NCBI GenBank assembly: GCA_026874595.1
Contig: CM049316.1
Coordinates: 48,174,695-48,238,694, forward strand
Direction of reading: 5' to 3'
Source of the DNA: Sipunculus nudus
Lineage: Eukaryota > Annelida > Sipuncula > Golfingiida > Sipunculidae
DNA length: 64,000 nt
Below, in pieces: positions 26,327 through 37,141 of the stretch. A program made the position numbers and the translations under genes. Numbering within the stretch: the stretch's first letter is position 1; each line of letters opens with the position of its first letter. The notes under the pieces are model-generated. The model was not told the DNA's origin. It worked only from the letters and a program-made list of their open reading frames with translations, and did no database searches.

Positions 26327-27763
26327 CAGTCAGACCCTTCTAATCCGGCCTTCGATAGTCAGGCATTCGGCGTAAACTGGCACATTTCTTGAGAACCGAT
26401 TTCCCACATTATATTTTTAGGTCGTAATCCGGCTTTTTGCGTAATCCGGCTCCGGCACAATTACCGAGAACCAACATCCCTATTTATGATAAACATCATC
26501 TACGTAATCCGGCACGCCTCAGTGACTTCCCCGCCTGTGAACATCAAACAGCTCACTGCCAGTCATGCATAAGTGGCATGCCCGGCAGAGCAAACAGACC
26601 CACGGTTTCGGTGTAAACTGATAATTAATTAGCTTTGACCGAATGATTGTTTGGTCGGAAGCGTCGACCCATCATACATGAAAGGGTGTATTGGTCTCGC
26701 TTGTTGATTGCAAACATAAACAACGTGTCAATGTTGAGTAATTTAATCACTGTGTTTATGTTTGTTACTTGTTTTGATTCTATTTAATTATGTTTAAAGT
26801 GACTTCAAAGAACAAAAAAAGAGTGAATAATTAAAGATTTTTATGCCTTTAAATACTGCAGTGATTAAAGAGTATTTATTATCGTCATTGACATACGCCA
26901 GCTATGCTGAAACGAAAGCGCTGTGAAATCGATGTTTCTCTGAAGAGAGACATCTGCCTCTACAAAGAAAAACACCCAAAGGCGACACAGAGAGACATCG
27001 TGGGATGGGTTGCTACTGAACACAAGATTGACATTGGTCGTCAGACTACCAATCGAAAACACGCTGACCGCCGATGAATATCTCGTGGTTGATTCCGGTG
27101 TTCCTACAGGAGATATGCTTAGTGACGCGGACATTTTGGATATTGTGTCGGTCGGGACGAAAGACGATGATGATAGCGAGGACAAGTGTGACGCGAGTCC
27201 GGACGAACAGCAGCCGCCAACTGCTAAGATCGCCAGACAGGGACTGCGGGATATGGTCAGATACGCGGAGACGAAGCCCCAGGATTTCGGCGAGCGGGAT
27301 TTGCTGCTACTGCGAGACATGCTGTCTAGACTCAATTCAGCCACTCTCCGTGACAACAAGCAGTGCACATTGGACAGATACTTCAGTGCAAAGTAACTCA
27401 GTCATTTACCCTGGTGAAAACTAGTCACACTGTGTAAAAATGTATATGGACATTGTATATAGGTGATGATTCTGTAATTCCTCCGATTTGCATTATTTTT
27501 TGTATCGATACATTCTGCTGGAACTTTTGAATAAAGTTTATTTGCACATTGTTTGAAGTGTTTTATTTACTTTTATTATCACTCAATTTTTACTTTATGC
27601 ATAATATAATTCATTTTTAATTATAATCCAAGATACGGCAAATATTGCTCTTCCCTGGGTTTGTGTTTTTAGCTGTAGGTGTCCCTGATACGTAATCCGG
27701 CAAACTGCGTAATCCGGCATAATTCCTAATCCCCGATGGTGCCGGATTAACGGGGTCCGACTG
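26327..27763 (+). mobile_element. Tigger/pogo-like DNA transposon, internally deleted
   Basis: The left TIR CAGTCAGACCCTTCTAATCC and the right end (27741-27763, reverse complement CAGTCGGACCCCGTTAATCC) are imperfect inverted repeats. TA lies directly outside both ends (26325-26326 and 27764-27765). The uninterrupted paralogue at about 46635-46650 reads attaaaataatattaaag, so exactly one TA was duplicated. GTAATCCGGC-type words recur near both ends as subterminal repeats. The size is 1,437 bp, shorter than autonomous Tigger elements (known to be about 2.4 kb), because the catalytic part of the transposase is missing. Confidence 0.9.
26904..27396 (+). pseudogene. Remnant of a Tigger/CENP-B-type transposase lacking the DDE domain
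   Basis: An ATG at 26904 opens a frame encoding a basic N-terminus, then DICLYKEKHPKATQRDIVGW, which resembles the first (psq-type) helix-turn-helix of CENP-B/Tigger transposases. This frame ends at a TGA near 27077. In another frame, about 27055-27396 encodes an acidic tail with DEYLVVDSG, MLSDADILDIV and KQCTLDRYF. That resembles the C-terminal end of the same family (LTD-D-I and K-TTLD-FF patterns). The central DDE nuclease and second HTH are absent, and the two parts are out of frame. The deletion junction is therefore near 27040-27070. Homology is by pattern recognition, not a search. A 167-codon antisense frame over the same bases is a shadow. Confidence 0.75.
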
Positions 27764-30012
27764 TAATATTAAAGAATATATTCATGAATGCATTCATGAA
27801 TACATTTTGAAAGTATTTGCACTTGTATTCATATACTTTCATTTTTACCTGAATTCCCATTCTTTATGCAAGAAATTGTATAATAGAGTACATATTCATA
27901 TTCGTATTTAAATACAATTGCAAAGTATTCCCACCATGTCTGGTATTTATTCAGTTTTCACCAAACAATGATGTTGAGAATCCAGAATATACAAAATTCA
28001 CACATTTAAATAATGATCATTAGTACCAGGTTTTATGGCTTTTATTTATATAAAAAAATAAATGTAATATATTCATTTTGGACTTATTTCACATCAATGT
28101 ACACTAGACACAGGAGGAATCTAGATTAATATTATCAACTGCATCTTTGTCTATCATTAATTTCCTTCATATGATCCCTAATGATTAGTAATGAATAATA
28201 TGATTTACTTTTTTATTATTAAAATTGAACTGAAAAATACCATAGGTGACTGCATGGTGTTATTTGGAATACATGACATTTTATCCATCTATACAAGATT
28301 CTTATATCATGAGTAACTGCAAGTTAATTCCCTATTATTATAAACTAACAAATTCCTTTTCTATTTTTCTTTAATTTGTTATTAAAAACCAATAAAAACT
28401 GATTAATTTATTGTTTATTGTTATGTTGTTGGTTAAAACTACTAGATGAGTTGGGTTGGACACCTGGATCAACTGTGGCTGGCCATAAGCTGCCTGGCTG
28501 CCCCAGTATATGCCTCGCCTCAAGCATGCATAATTTGCTGAAAGTTCAACAAGGTCAACATACAGGTGACTCAAGAGGGGCTCGAGAGAGCCAAGGTCTG
28601 ACATGGTCTCATAAAAACATTAATAAAAGCTACAATTTTTGGCCAATTTCTTTCAGCTTTCGAAACTAAAAAGCTGAAATCCTTATATGCATGATATGAA
28701 AATTATGTCAACAGTGCTCACAGGAAACAAACGTGCCATGGTCAAAGTTGGGCAAAATTTAAGGTACTAATTTTATATTTATACTAATAACTTATAAAAT
28801 TTGAAAAATTCAGAACTAATTTTGGGTATTCAATTGAATCTTGATTAAATAATGTTTCATCCCTGACAAAAAATCTCTAGCTTCAGCAAGCCCCTTGTTA
28901 AGGGAGTAAATATATTTCTTGATTTTTTACAAAGTGCATTATGTTTGGGCCCATAACTTAAAACAATTACGCAAAACTGACATCATTTCTGGCATGTGCA
29001 TAGAAAATGTATAGAAAAACATGTACATTATATATGATTAAAGTCAGATCAGTGGTTTTGATTTTAGGCAGTCTTGAAGTGTAACAATGGGTTTTTAATG
29101 GAAAAATGAAGTTTTTCATTAATATCTCGAAGGTATTAAGTCCTAGTGACCAAATTCTTGGCATGGTGGGGGATTTTTGAGACATCTAATTGTATGCCAA
29201 ATTTTAGGAACTGAGAGCTGAAGCTGGGGAGCCGAGCTCCTGCAAACTGCATAACACTAGCTTGATGTAAACAATATGTTACATGGTGCTTGAAAACTTG
29301 AAGAAAATCTACAGTTTTTGATTAACTGGTTTCAAATTTTTTGTGTTAACAGACAAAATGCTAACAAAAACATGCTGTGAAAATTAAATCCACAGTACTT
29401 ACAGGAAAAAACGTGTCATGGTCAAAGTTGGGCAAAATTTAAGGTACCATTTTTTTATTTTTGTTAATATTTTAAAAAATTTAAAAGATTTTGATCTAAT
29501 TTTGGGTATACAATTTAATTTTGATTAATTAAAGTTATATTACTGGAAAAAAGTCCATAGCTTTAACATGTTTTTTGTTAAGTGATCAAATATCTTTCCT
29601 GATTTTTTACAAAATGCATATGTTTGGGCCCATAACTTTTTTAAATTATATAATACAGACATAATTTCTGGCATGTACATAGGAACTATATAGAGGAATA
29701 TTTATGGTAAATATGAGGAAAAACAGATGAGTGGTTTTGATATTAGGCAGTCCTGAAGTGTGAAAATAGGTTTTTAATAAAAAATTGAGGTTTTTCCTTA
29801 ATTTCTCAAAGGAACAAAGTCGCAAAGACCCAGTTTCCAGCTTGGTAGGAGATCTTTGGGACATCTAACATTATGCCGAATTTTGGATTCCTAGGTCTTA
29901 CGGTTTCAAAACGTGCCACATCTACGGACAGACGGACGAACGGACAGACGGACGAACGACGGACAATGGACCACGACTATAGCTAAGATGACTTATAGTC
30001 AGCTGAGCTAAA

Positions 30013-30766
30013 AAAGAAAAGAATAACAGGTGGCGCCACCGGTTTCTGGTACATGACAACACTATCCAAGATCTTCGATCAAGTGGATTTTTGGACTAAT
30101 CCATGCATCCCTTATTAAGATATTAATGATTTTGTGTAATTTTCACCATATATGGCAATATTCAAGGTCATGGCCACTCTCAAAGGAAAGGTCATGACCC
30201 CAATTTAAATAGGCGTGGCCCTCTCGCCCATATCTATACATATACCAAGTTTGGTAAAAAGGCCAGGAAATATTTTTTGAGTTATCGCATATCTATGTAT
30301 ATGCATAATATAAAAGGTATCTGTCCATTAGTTTTTGATGTATAATGCTCACAGTACTGTCAAGTTGCAATTTTGGGGGTATTAAAAGGCACGAAAACAA
30401 GTAAAGAATGAAGGTGGCGCCACCAATTTCTGGAACATGACAACCCTATCCATGATCTTCCACCAACTTGATTTTGGGATCAATCCATGCAAGATTTCTT
30501 GAGATATTTAAGAATTTTTGCGATTTTCCCCAAAATTGGACCTATTCAAGGTCAAGTACACTCTCCAAGTCAAGGTCATGACCTCATTTTAAATAGGCGT
30601 CGTCCTCTCACCCATATCTATATATATACCATGTTTGGTAAAGATCCGTGAAATATTTTTTGAGTTATCACGCCAACAAGATTTATATGCAGCGGCAGCT
30701 GTGGTGGCGGCTGGGGCGGCACTGGTATGAAAACATGGTATCCCCCCAACTTTGTCTGGGGATACA
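30013..30766 (+). mobile_element. Pearl-like family D element (5'-truncated)
   Basis: It starts inside the core with ggtggcgccaccgg immediately after the tail of the family G element. A second palindrome follows at about 30412. The end is a hairpin with arms GTATCCCC (30738-30745) and GGGGATAC (30758-30765), preceded by GGC-rich sequence. The core phrase aagatccgtgaaatattttt is shared with 38985. The 3' end layout equals family A, but the stem has changed in a compensatory way. Confidence 0.65.
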
Positions 30767-32940
30767 ATAATGCCACAACATTCCTTGAATCACTTTTTAA
30801 AAATTTTGCACATTAGAGTTTTCACTTCAAGCTTAATTTTATTCACCGAAATAAAAGATTCAGTAAATTTGATAAATAAAACATCTTTTCAAATAAAGTA
30901 TACACACTGCTGGCTAAATGAGGGACAACAATATCATTGTGCTTATTATTATCTCAGCTATAATTGTATCCGTCAAAACAGAGTTTTGTGGATACTATGT
31001 TTTCAGCTGCACGCCGCCGGCGCGTAGGTGTCCGGAGAACTCCTCCATAATCGCTGCGCAGAATTTTATGAAACCCAGGATTATGTTCGGGTCATGTGTG
31101 AACTGCTGCGCCCCGATTTTGTTTTGACCTCTGACCTTTACTCTGCGCTCTGCGTCCGTTTGTGCGTCTGTTTCCACACATAAACCCACATATCTCGGGA
31201 ACCGTTTGACCGATCAGGAAAATTTTTTTGCACAAATGTAGCCCTTGGAGAGCTTTATAGTATACACAAAAAATGGTGGCGCCACCTGCAACCATGTTTG
31301 CACAGTGTCCATCTGTTCGTCTGCCTTGGGTTAAAATCACTCATATCTCTGCAGTGACTTGACTAATTCACCTGAAATTCGGCATGCGTATACATCCTGG
31401 ATAGCTTTTCTGATTTTATGACAGGTGGCGCCACCTACATTCACGTAAACGCTGCAGACATCCAAGCTCATATCTCGGGAACTGTTTGACCGATTGGGCC
31501 AAAATTTTGCATGTGTATAGATCTCACATAGCTCTTTATCATACGCAAAACTGGTGGCGTCACCTGCAACCATTTTTGCTCAGCGTCCAATAAACCCACA
31601 TATCTCGGGAACCGTTTGACCGATCAGGAAAATTTTTTTGCACAAATGTAGCCCTTGGAGAGCTTTATAGTATACACAAAAAATGGTGGCGCCACCTGCA
31701 ACCATTTTTGCACAGTTCCTGTCTGTTTGTCTGACATGGGATAAAATCACTCATATCTCGGCAGTGGTTTGACATATCTGGCTAAAATTTTGCAGGTTTA
31801 TACATCCCCGACAGCTCTCTTGATTTTATGACAGGTGGCGCCACCTGCATTCTAGTTTATGCAGCAGACATCCAAGCTCATATCTTGGGAACCGTTTGAC
31901 CGATTGGGCCAAAGTTTTGCATGTGTATGGTTCTCACATAGCTCTTTATCATACGCAAAACTGGTGGCGTCACCTGCAACCATTTTTGCTCAGCGTCCAT
32001 CTGTTTGTCTGCCACCAGCTAAAATCACTCATATACATGTAGTGGTTTGACTTATCTGCCTTAAATTTTGCATATGTATACAACTTGGACGGCTTTCTGG
32101 ATTTTGTGGTAGGGGGGCCAACCTACATACACAATTTGGCTGCAGACATCCATGCTAATATGCAACACTCTATTTCCCCTTGCCACTCAATCCATGCCTC
32201 ACTTCACCCGTTCCACTCTGATTTAGGCGGATACACGTAGTCACTTGTCGACTACCCGTATTCTAGTTTATTACTGGAATTAATAGTCAATTTCACACCT
32301 GGTGAAGTTTTTACTCTTCTGAAGTAAGGAACTACTTATCTGATGAACATCCACACTTTCATAGCAATACACCACTTTGTGGACACAATTAAATGTGCAC
32401 CTGAATCATTGTAACCCTGTTGGTACAAAACAAAATCTCAAATTTAGCATAGCCTAGTATAAGAATGAATCTAATACAGAAAATCCTAACATTCATCTAG
32501 TTCATGCACCATCTAGGGTTGGGGATACTACTAGGTTGGCTAGATGTAAACAACACTTGACATGGTGTATGAAAACTTAAATAAAAGCTAATCATTTCTA
32601 TCAATTCCTTTGAAATTTCAGATTTTAAAAGATTAAATCTTTATGTATATATGCTATGAAAATTTAAATCAATTGTGTTTACAGGGAAAAAATGTGCTGT
32701 TGCCAAAATTTGACTAAATTTAAGGTATTGATTTTTTATTAATGGTCAAAACTTGAAAAATTTGTAAAATTCAGATCTAATTTTGGGTAAACAATTGAAT
32801 CTTAATTAAATAAAGTTATATCCCTGAAAAAGAGTCTCCAGCTTCAGCAATTCTCATCTGAACATACCAGTTTAACGTACAGACAGCCAACAACAAAGGA
32901 ACATGGCTTAAGCTCAGTTGATTTATAGTCAGCTGAGCTA
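30767..32940 (+). mobile_element. Pearl-like family B copy split by element A4
   Basis: 30767-30962 matches 37640-37790 of another B copy (aataatgccacaacat..). The sequence resumes at 32269 with ttactggaattaatagtcaa and ends in a hairpin at 32910-32940 (AGTCAGCTGAGCTA plus A-run). The 5' part is missing, replaced by the family D element. The ACGG microsatellite is nearly lost (gacagccaacaac). Confidence 0.65.
30963..32268 (-). mobile_element. Pearl-like family A element, copy A4 (minus strand)
   Basis: Read on the minus strand it starts CTAGAATACGGGTAGTCGAC (about 32250-32268) and ends with the TATCC...GGATAC hairpin (30967-30994). The GGC-rich run is reduced to gccgccggcgcg (31010-31022). 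Two identical segments of about 115 bp lie 410 bp apart (31181-31295 and 31591-31705), sharing the private variant ctttatagtatacac. An abnormal junction (cagcgtccaataaaccc, about 31580-31597) marks an internal rearrangement. It is closely related to A3. Confidence 0.75.
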
Positions 32941-33394
32941 AAAATACAGGTGGTGCCAAAAGTCTTACGGATATGATGAAAGAATCCATGATAAATATGC
33001 AAGGAAAGAATCCTGGCAATCCATGCATTAGTTATTCAGATACTGGAGCTTTTACAACACATTTTTAATTATTTTGTGGGGTACTTTCAAGTCCCAAAGC
33101 TCAGAGAATATAGGTCATAGTGACCTAATTTCAGGTTTCCAAGGAGATTTTTTTATGGACCCCGATAGGTGTAGTGTCAAAAGACTCTAGTCCTCCGCAG
33201 AGACAATTTGTGCCCTGTCTGACTGACTTGGTTTTAAGGCTGTAGTTTGCAAAATATAGGTCACCAAGACCTAATTTTAGGTTTCCATGGAGATTGGCCC
33301 TGGATGTACAGTAAGAAGTTTCTGGGTCTAACAGTTCTGATTTGTGCCCCAATTAACAGACAGCCTGCTTCATTTGAAAGTCTCAAAATAGAGA
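32941..33394 (+). mobile_element. Truncated family C core
   Basis: It begins with a degraded palindrome (aggtggtgccaaaagtctt) directly after a B-family tail. It continues with family C phrases (tcagatactggagctttt and gacctaattttaggtttcca) and stops in aaaatagaga, where a new element head begins at 33395. Confidence 0.55.
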
Positions 33395-34642
33395 ACAAGT
33401 GACCCATGGGTCATGACACTCAGCTGATTGACCAGTTGGTTTTGGCAATAGTGTGATACTATATGGATACTAGGTCACATGGTAATGATCAGTGCCCTGT
33501 TAATAGATGACCACTTTTTTGATGGTCTCTAAAATAGAGAAAATATGTGTAAAAAAATCAAAATACAGATGGCGCCACCAGTTTGCAGGACCCGATGAAA
33601 CACTCCTTGATCAATACGTATGCACAGAATTATGGTGATCAATGCATTAGTTGTTCAGATACTGGAGCTTTTGTATCAAATTTTTCATTTTTCTGGGAAG
33701 TACTTCTGTGCCAATAGCTCAGAGGATATGGGTAACAGAGACCTAATTTCAGGTTTCTAAGGAGATTTTTTATGAACCTCCCTTGCTGTCAAGTAAGAAA
33801 GTTCCAGGTCCAGCGGTTAAGATTTGTGCCTTGTTAACAGATGACAGCTTCTTTGAAGGCCTCAAAAATTGAGGAAAATTTTTTTTTTAAATTGAAAATA
33901 ATACAGGCAGCACCACCAGTCTGCAGGAACTAATGTAACACCATGGTCAATAATCATGCAAAGAATAATGGTGATCAATGTATTAGTTATTCAGAAACTG
34001 GAGCTTTTGTATCAATTTTTTTATTATTCTTGGGAGTACTTATGAGCCCCATAGCTTGGGAGGATATGGGTAACAGAGACCTAATTTCAGGTTTCCAAGG
34101 AGATTTTTCATGGACTTCCCTGGTTATCAAGTGAGAAGATTCCAGGTCCAGCAGTTATGATTTATGCCCTGTTAACAGACAGACGGCAAGAAGGCAGGAC
34201 AGCTGGAAGGAATGACAACGGAAAAAGAGTGACTGCTAATGCTCAGATGACTAACAGTCAGCTTAGCTAAAAAATGCATAAATATTAGAAAAAATACAGG
34301 TGGCTCCAAGTCTTGAGAAATTGATGAAACATTCCATGATAAATATGATTGAAAAGAATCATGGCAATGAATGCATTGGTGATTCAGATATTGGAAATTT
34401 TTTTTTTTAATTCTAAATTGTTCTATAGGGTATTCTCAAGTCCAAAAGCTCAAAGGATAGAGGTCACAGTGACCTAATTTCATGTTTCCAAGGTGATTTT
34501 TTATGGACCTCCATGGGTATTCAGTTTTAAGTTCCTAGGTCCAGGGGCTACAATTTGTGCCCTGTTACAGGGCAGAAGAACGGGTGGACGATGGACAAAG
34601 GTTGATTGCTATAGCTTAGATGACTTTAAGTCAGCTGAGCTA
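33395..34642 (+). mobile_element. Pearl-like family C element with two tails
   Basis: The head is acaagtgacccatgggtcat then gacactcagctg. Core units start at about 33568, 33905 and 34296. A first tail hairpin (tcagatgactaacagtca, 34240-34269) is followed by one more core unit and a second tail (34612-34642, AGTCAGCTGAGCTA). Microsatellites are weak (gacagacggcaagaaggcag, about 34179). The double tail suggests that one element end was duplicated or that two truncated elements are fused. Confidence 0.65.
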
Positions 34643-34645
34643 AAA

Positions 34646-36429
34646 AATGTAAAATTAACATCATTATTATAGGAAAAAAATAAAAACTTAAAGTGCTTGA
34701 AAGAGATTTGGTGTAAACTGTTAATTTTTATCCAACTCTGCTCTGCTAGACTGAGACTGGCAGCCCTGAATGGTCTGGTTTCCAGCATAACTGAACCACT
34801 TGATATAATCCCGGCTGTTGTCAAGGTGACCAATCTGATTATGTGAACTGTGTGGAGTCCTTCTCTGTCTCCGTTTGATCTGCTGATGCAAGAAAACGCA
34901 TCATGTCTCAGCCCTGCTGATATATCAAACTGAACACTATAAAGCATCAATGTTTGATATGAAATGCAGCAAGATTTCATTGTTTTTCTCAAAATATCAT
35001 CTATTCTGAAAGCCTGTTTTTTTTGGTGACATCAGCTTTCTTTGTTACTTCAATAAGTCCATGTAAAAAGTATCAAATACTCTAAATACTGATAAACAAT
35101 TTTTGAGGAGTATTATGTAAAGAACTGTGTTTGCAGGGTTTCTTAAAATACAGTCCTTCATACAGCTGGCTGTTTCAACTCCACAAGGTTATATTTAACT
35201 AGTCTCAAATTAGTGAAGTACTTAAACCAATCTTCACATTTTAAATGAACATCAGTGATATATTTGCTTCTTGAAATTCTATTTTCAATATCATTCAAGA
35301 AATATTTACACTTTACACAAAGAAATAAAACACTACCAATAGAAATCTGCTGAAACAATACTTCAGAGTTTAGCCAGGCAAAAATGTTATATGTTACATA
35401 GTTCTTCTTGACATCAGACTATAAACAACTTGTCAATATTCTATCGCTGCCAGAGGCAAATATTGCTTATAAGTGGGCCAAGTCTGATTAAAAAATCATC
35501 ACGACAGCTCGGCTGCACTTTACAGCAGACATGGCACCCAGATACTGGACAAATAGACAAACAATTTTATGAGAAATAAGTTATGTTCATAGTGAGGAAA
35601 ATATAAGAAACAGAATGGAGAACAATCTGACACTGAGCATTGTTTTATCCTAGGCTGAGCCAGCTCACTAAATGATGCCTGATACAAAGGGGCTCATGTG
35701 ACTAGGTTGCCATGGCATCAAATTTGATCATACATTGCTTAATGAATTGGATACATGGGAAACCAAAAACTCACTTAAGGCAGAGCTGTGATGAAAAGGT
35801 TGATGCACTGACAGCAGCTACCTGTATGATTTCTTATCACATCCAATCAAGTGAGACAAACGAGACAGTGTAGCCACTCTCACTCAAACACAAGATGGCT
35901 GCCACATTTCATGATAAGAACACTGTCACAGCCGGTCCAGTGTTCATTATACACACGAATAATTACTGGTCCTGTTCCGCTTTTTGATCTGCAGTATCAA
36001 CTTTACCTAGCACCACCAACATGAAGGAAAATGCTGCCTCACTTAAAGTGCATCCAGATATTACAATATAACTGACACCTCAAGTCATAGCCATGCTTGC
36101 GGCCTTGGACCATGTCACACTCACATCTCATGAATACTGTTAAAATGTGTGCCTCTGTATTGGCATTTGTATTCACACAATTGCAACATTATGACAAAGA
36201 TTCATTGAAAGATCAGCTTTTTAAAAATCTCATCCAAATACTGTGCCCTCTCAACAAATATCAAGCAACAAAAAAGGAAATATTGTAACAATGTTATACA
36301 AATGTAGCAAAGAATGGTCTGAATGTTGAAAACAGACCAGCATGAATGCACCAGCAGTTCATAAATAACAACACAGCAAATGTTCAAACATTAACATTCA
36401 GAGGAGAGATGACACTAGCTGCTAAGAAC
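34646..36429. other. Intron sequence without recognised elements
   Basis: This is relatively unique sequence within the mosaic. The minus-strand frame 34609-34992 (127 codons) overlaps a transposon tail at its end and lacks splice-site context, so I do not call it a gene. I see nothing else that I can name. Confidence 0.4.
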
Positions 36430-36830
36430 TGGCCATGTGTTAAGAGCTGAAAGTGAGACCAGCTGCTGAGAACAAACTGGCTCCAGTTAACAGTTGAAGT
36501 GAGACCAGCTGCTGAGAACAAACTGGCCCCGGTTTATAGCTGAAGGGAGACCAGCTGCTGAGAACAAACTGGCCGTGTTAACAGTTGAAGTGAGACCAGC
36601 TTTTGAGAACTAACTAGCCGTGTTAACAGTTGTAGTGAGACCAGCTTCTGAGAACTAACTAGCCATGTTAACAGTTGAAGTGAGACCAGCTTCTGAGATC
36701 CATGTTAACAGTTGAAGTGAGACCAGCTTCTGAGAACTAACTAGCCATGTTAACAGTTGAAGTGAGACCAGCTTCTGAGAACAAACTGGTCCCAGTTAAC
36801 AGTTGAAGTGAGACCAGCTGCTGGGAATTA
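36430..36830. repeat. About 45-bp minisatellite
   Basis: The unit reads gttaacagttgaagtgagac, then cagcttctgagaactaacta, then gccat. Eight to nine variable copies are present. It directly adjoins a pearl-like 3' end (36831-37030, ending agcttagctaaaaaac), so it may be an amplified internal core rather than a separate satellite. Confidence 0.75.
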
Positions 36831-37141
36831 ACCTTAATATCTCGAAGGAGAGAAGTTGTAGTGACTGAATTTTTGGTATTTTGGGAGAATTAGGGAACAT
36901 CTAACTGTATGGTTTAAAAAAGGTCCAACAGGTTTAAAAAGTGCCAGTTCAACAGATGGATGGACAGATGGATGGACAGAAGGATGTACAGCCGATGGAC
37001 AAAGAAGCATAGTCAGCTTAGCTAAAAAACTAGATCTGACAAAATGCCTCCTCTTCATGAAATTAGTAATCATGGTTAATAGGGTTTTGCATGTACACAA
37101 GCATCAATATGTGCTGCTTATGTTTTTGATCCATGTAAAAA

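Larger units (their letters stand above)
25944..30010 (+). mobile_element. Full-length pearl-like family G element, interrupted by a Tigger transposon
   Basis: The head is acaagggacctatgggtcac then ggcgctcagctg. The tail has an ACGG-type microsatellite (about 29930-29970) and a hairpin ending CAGCTGAGCTA (29990-30010) plus an A-run. It is co-linear with 46260-48868 over the whole length. Without the Tigger insertion it is about 2.63 kb against 2.61 kb for that copy. Two tandem-like core segments (from about 28640 and 29320) share the phrase catggtcaaagttgggcaaa. It has no coding capacity of its own. Confidence 0.8.

Noticed and set aside
26865-27368. 167-codon minus-strand open frame
   Set aside because: It is antisense to the recognisable CENP-B-like transposase remnant. 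It is serine-rich as expected for a shadow frame.
34609-34992. 127-codon minus-strand frame as an exon of the host gene
   Set aside because: It overlaps a transposon hairpin at one end, has no matching acceptor/donor pair, and is not needed because exons 2 and 3 already join in phase.
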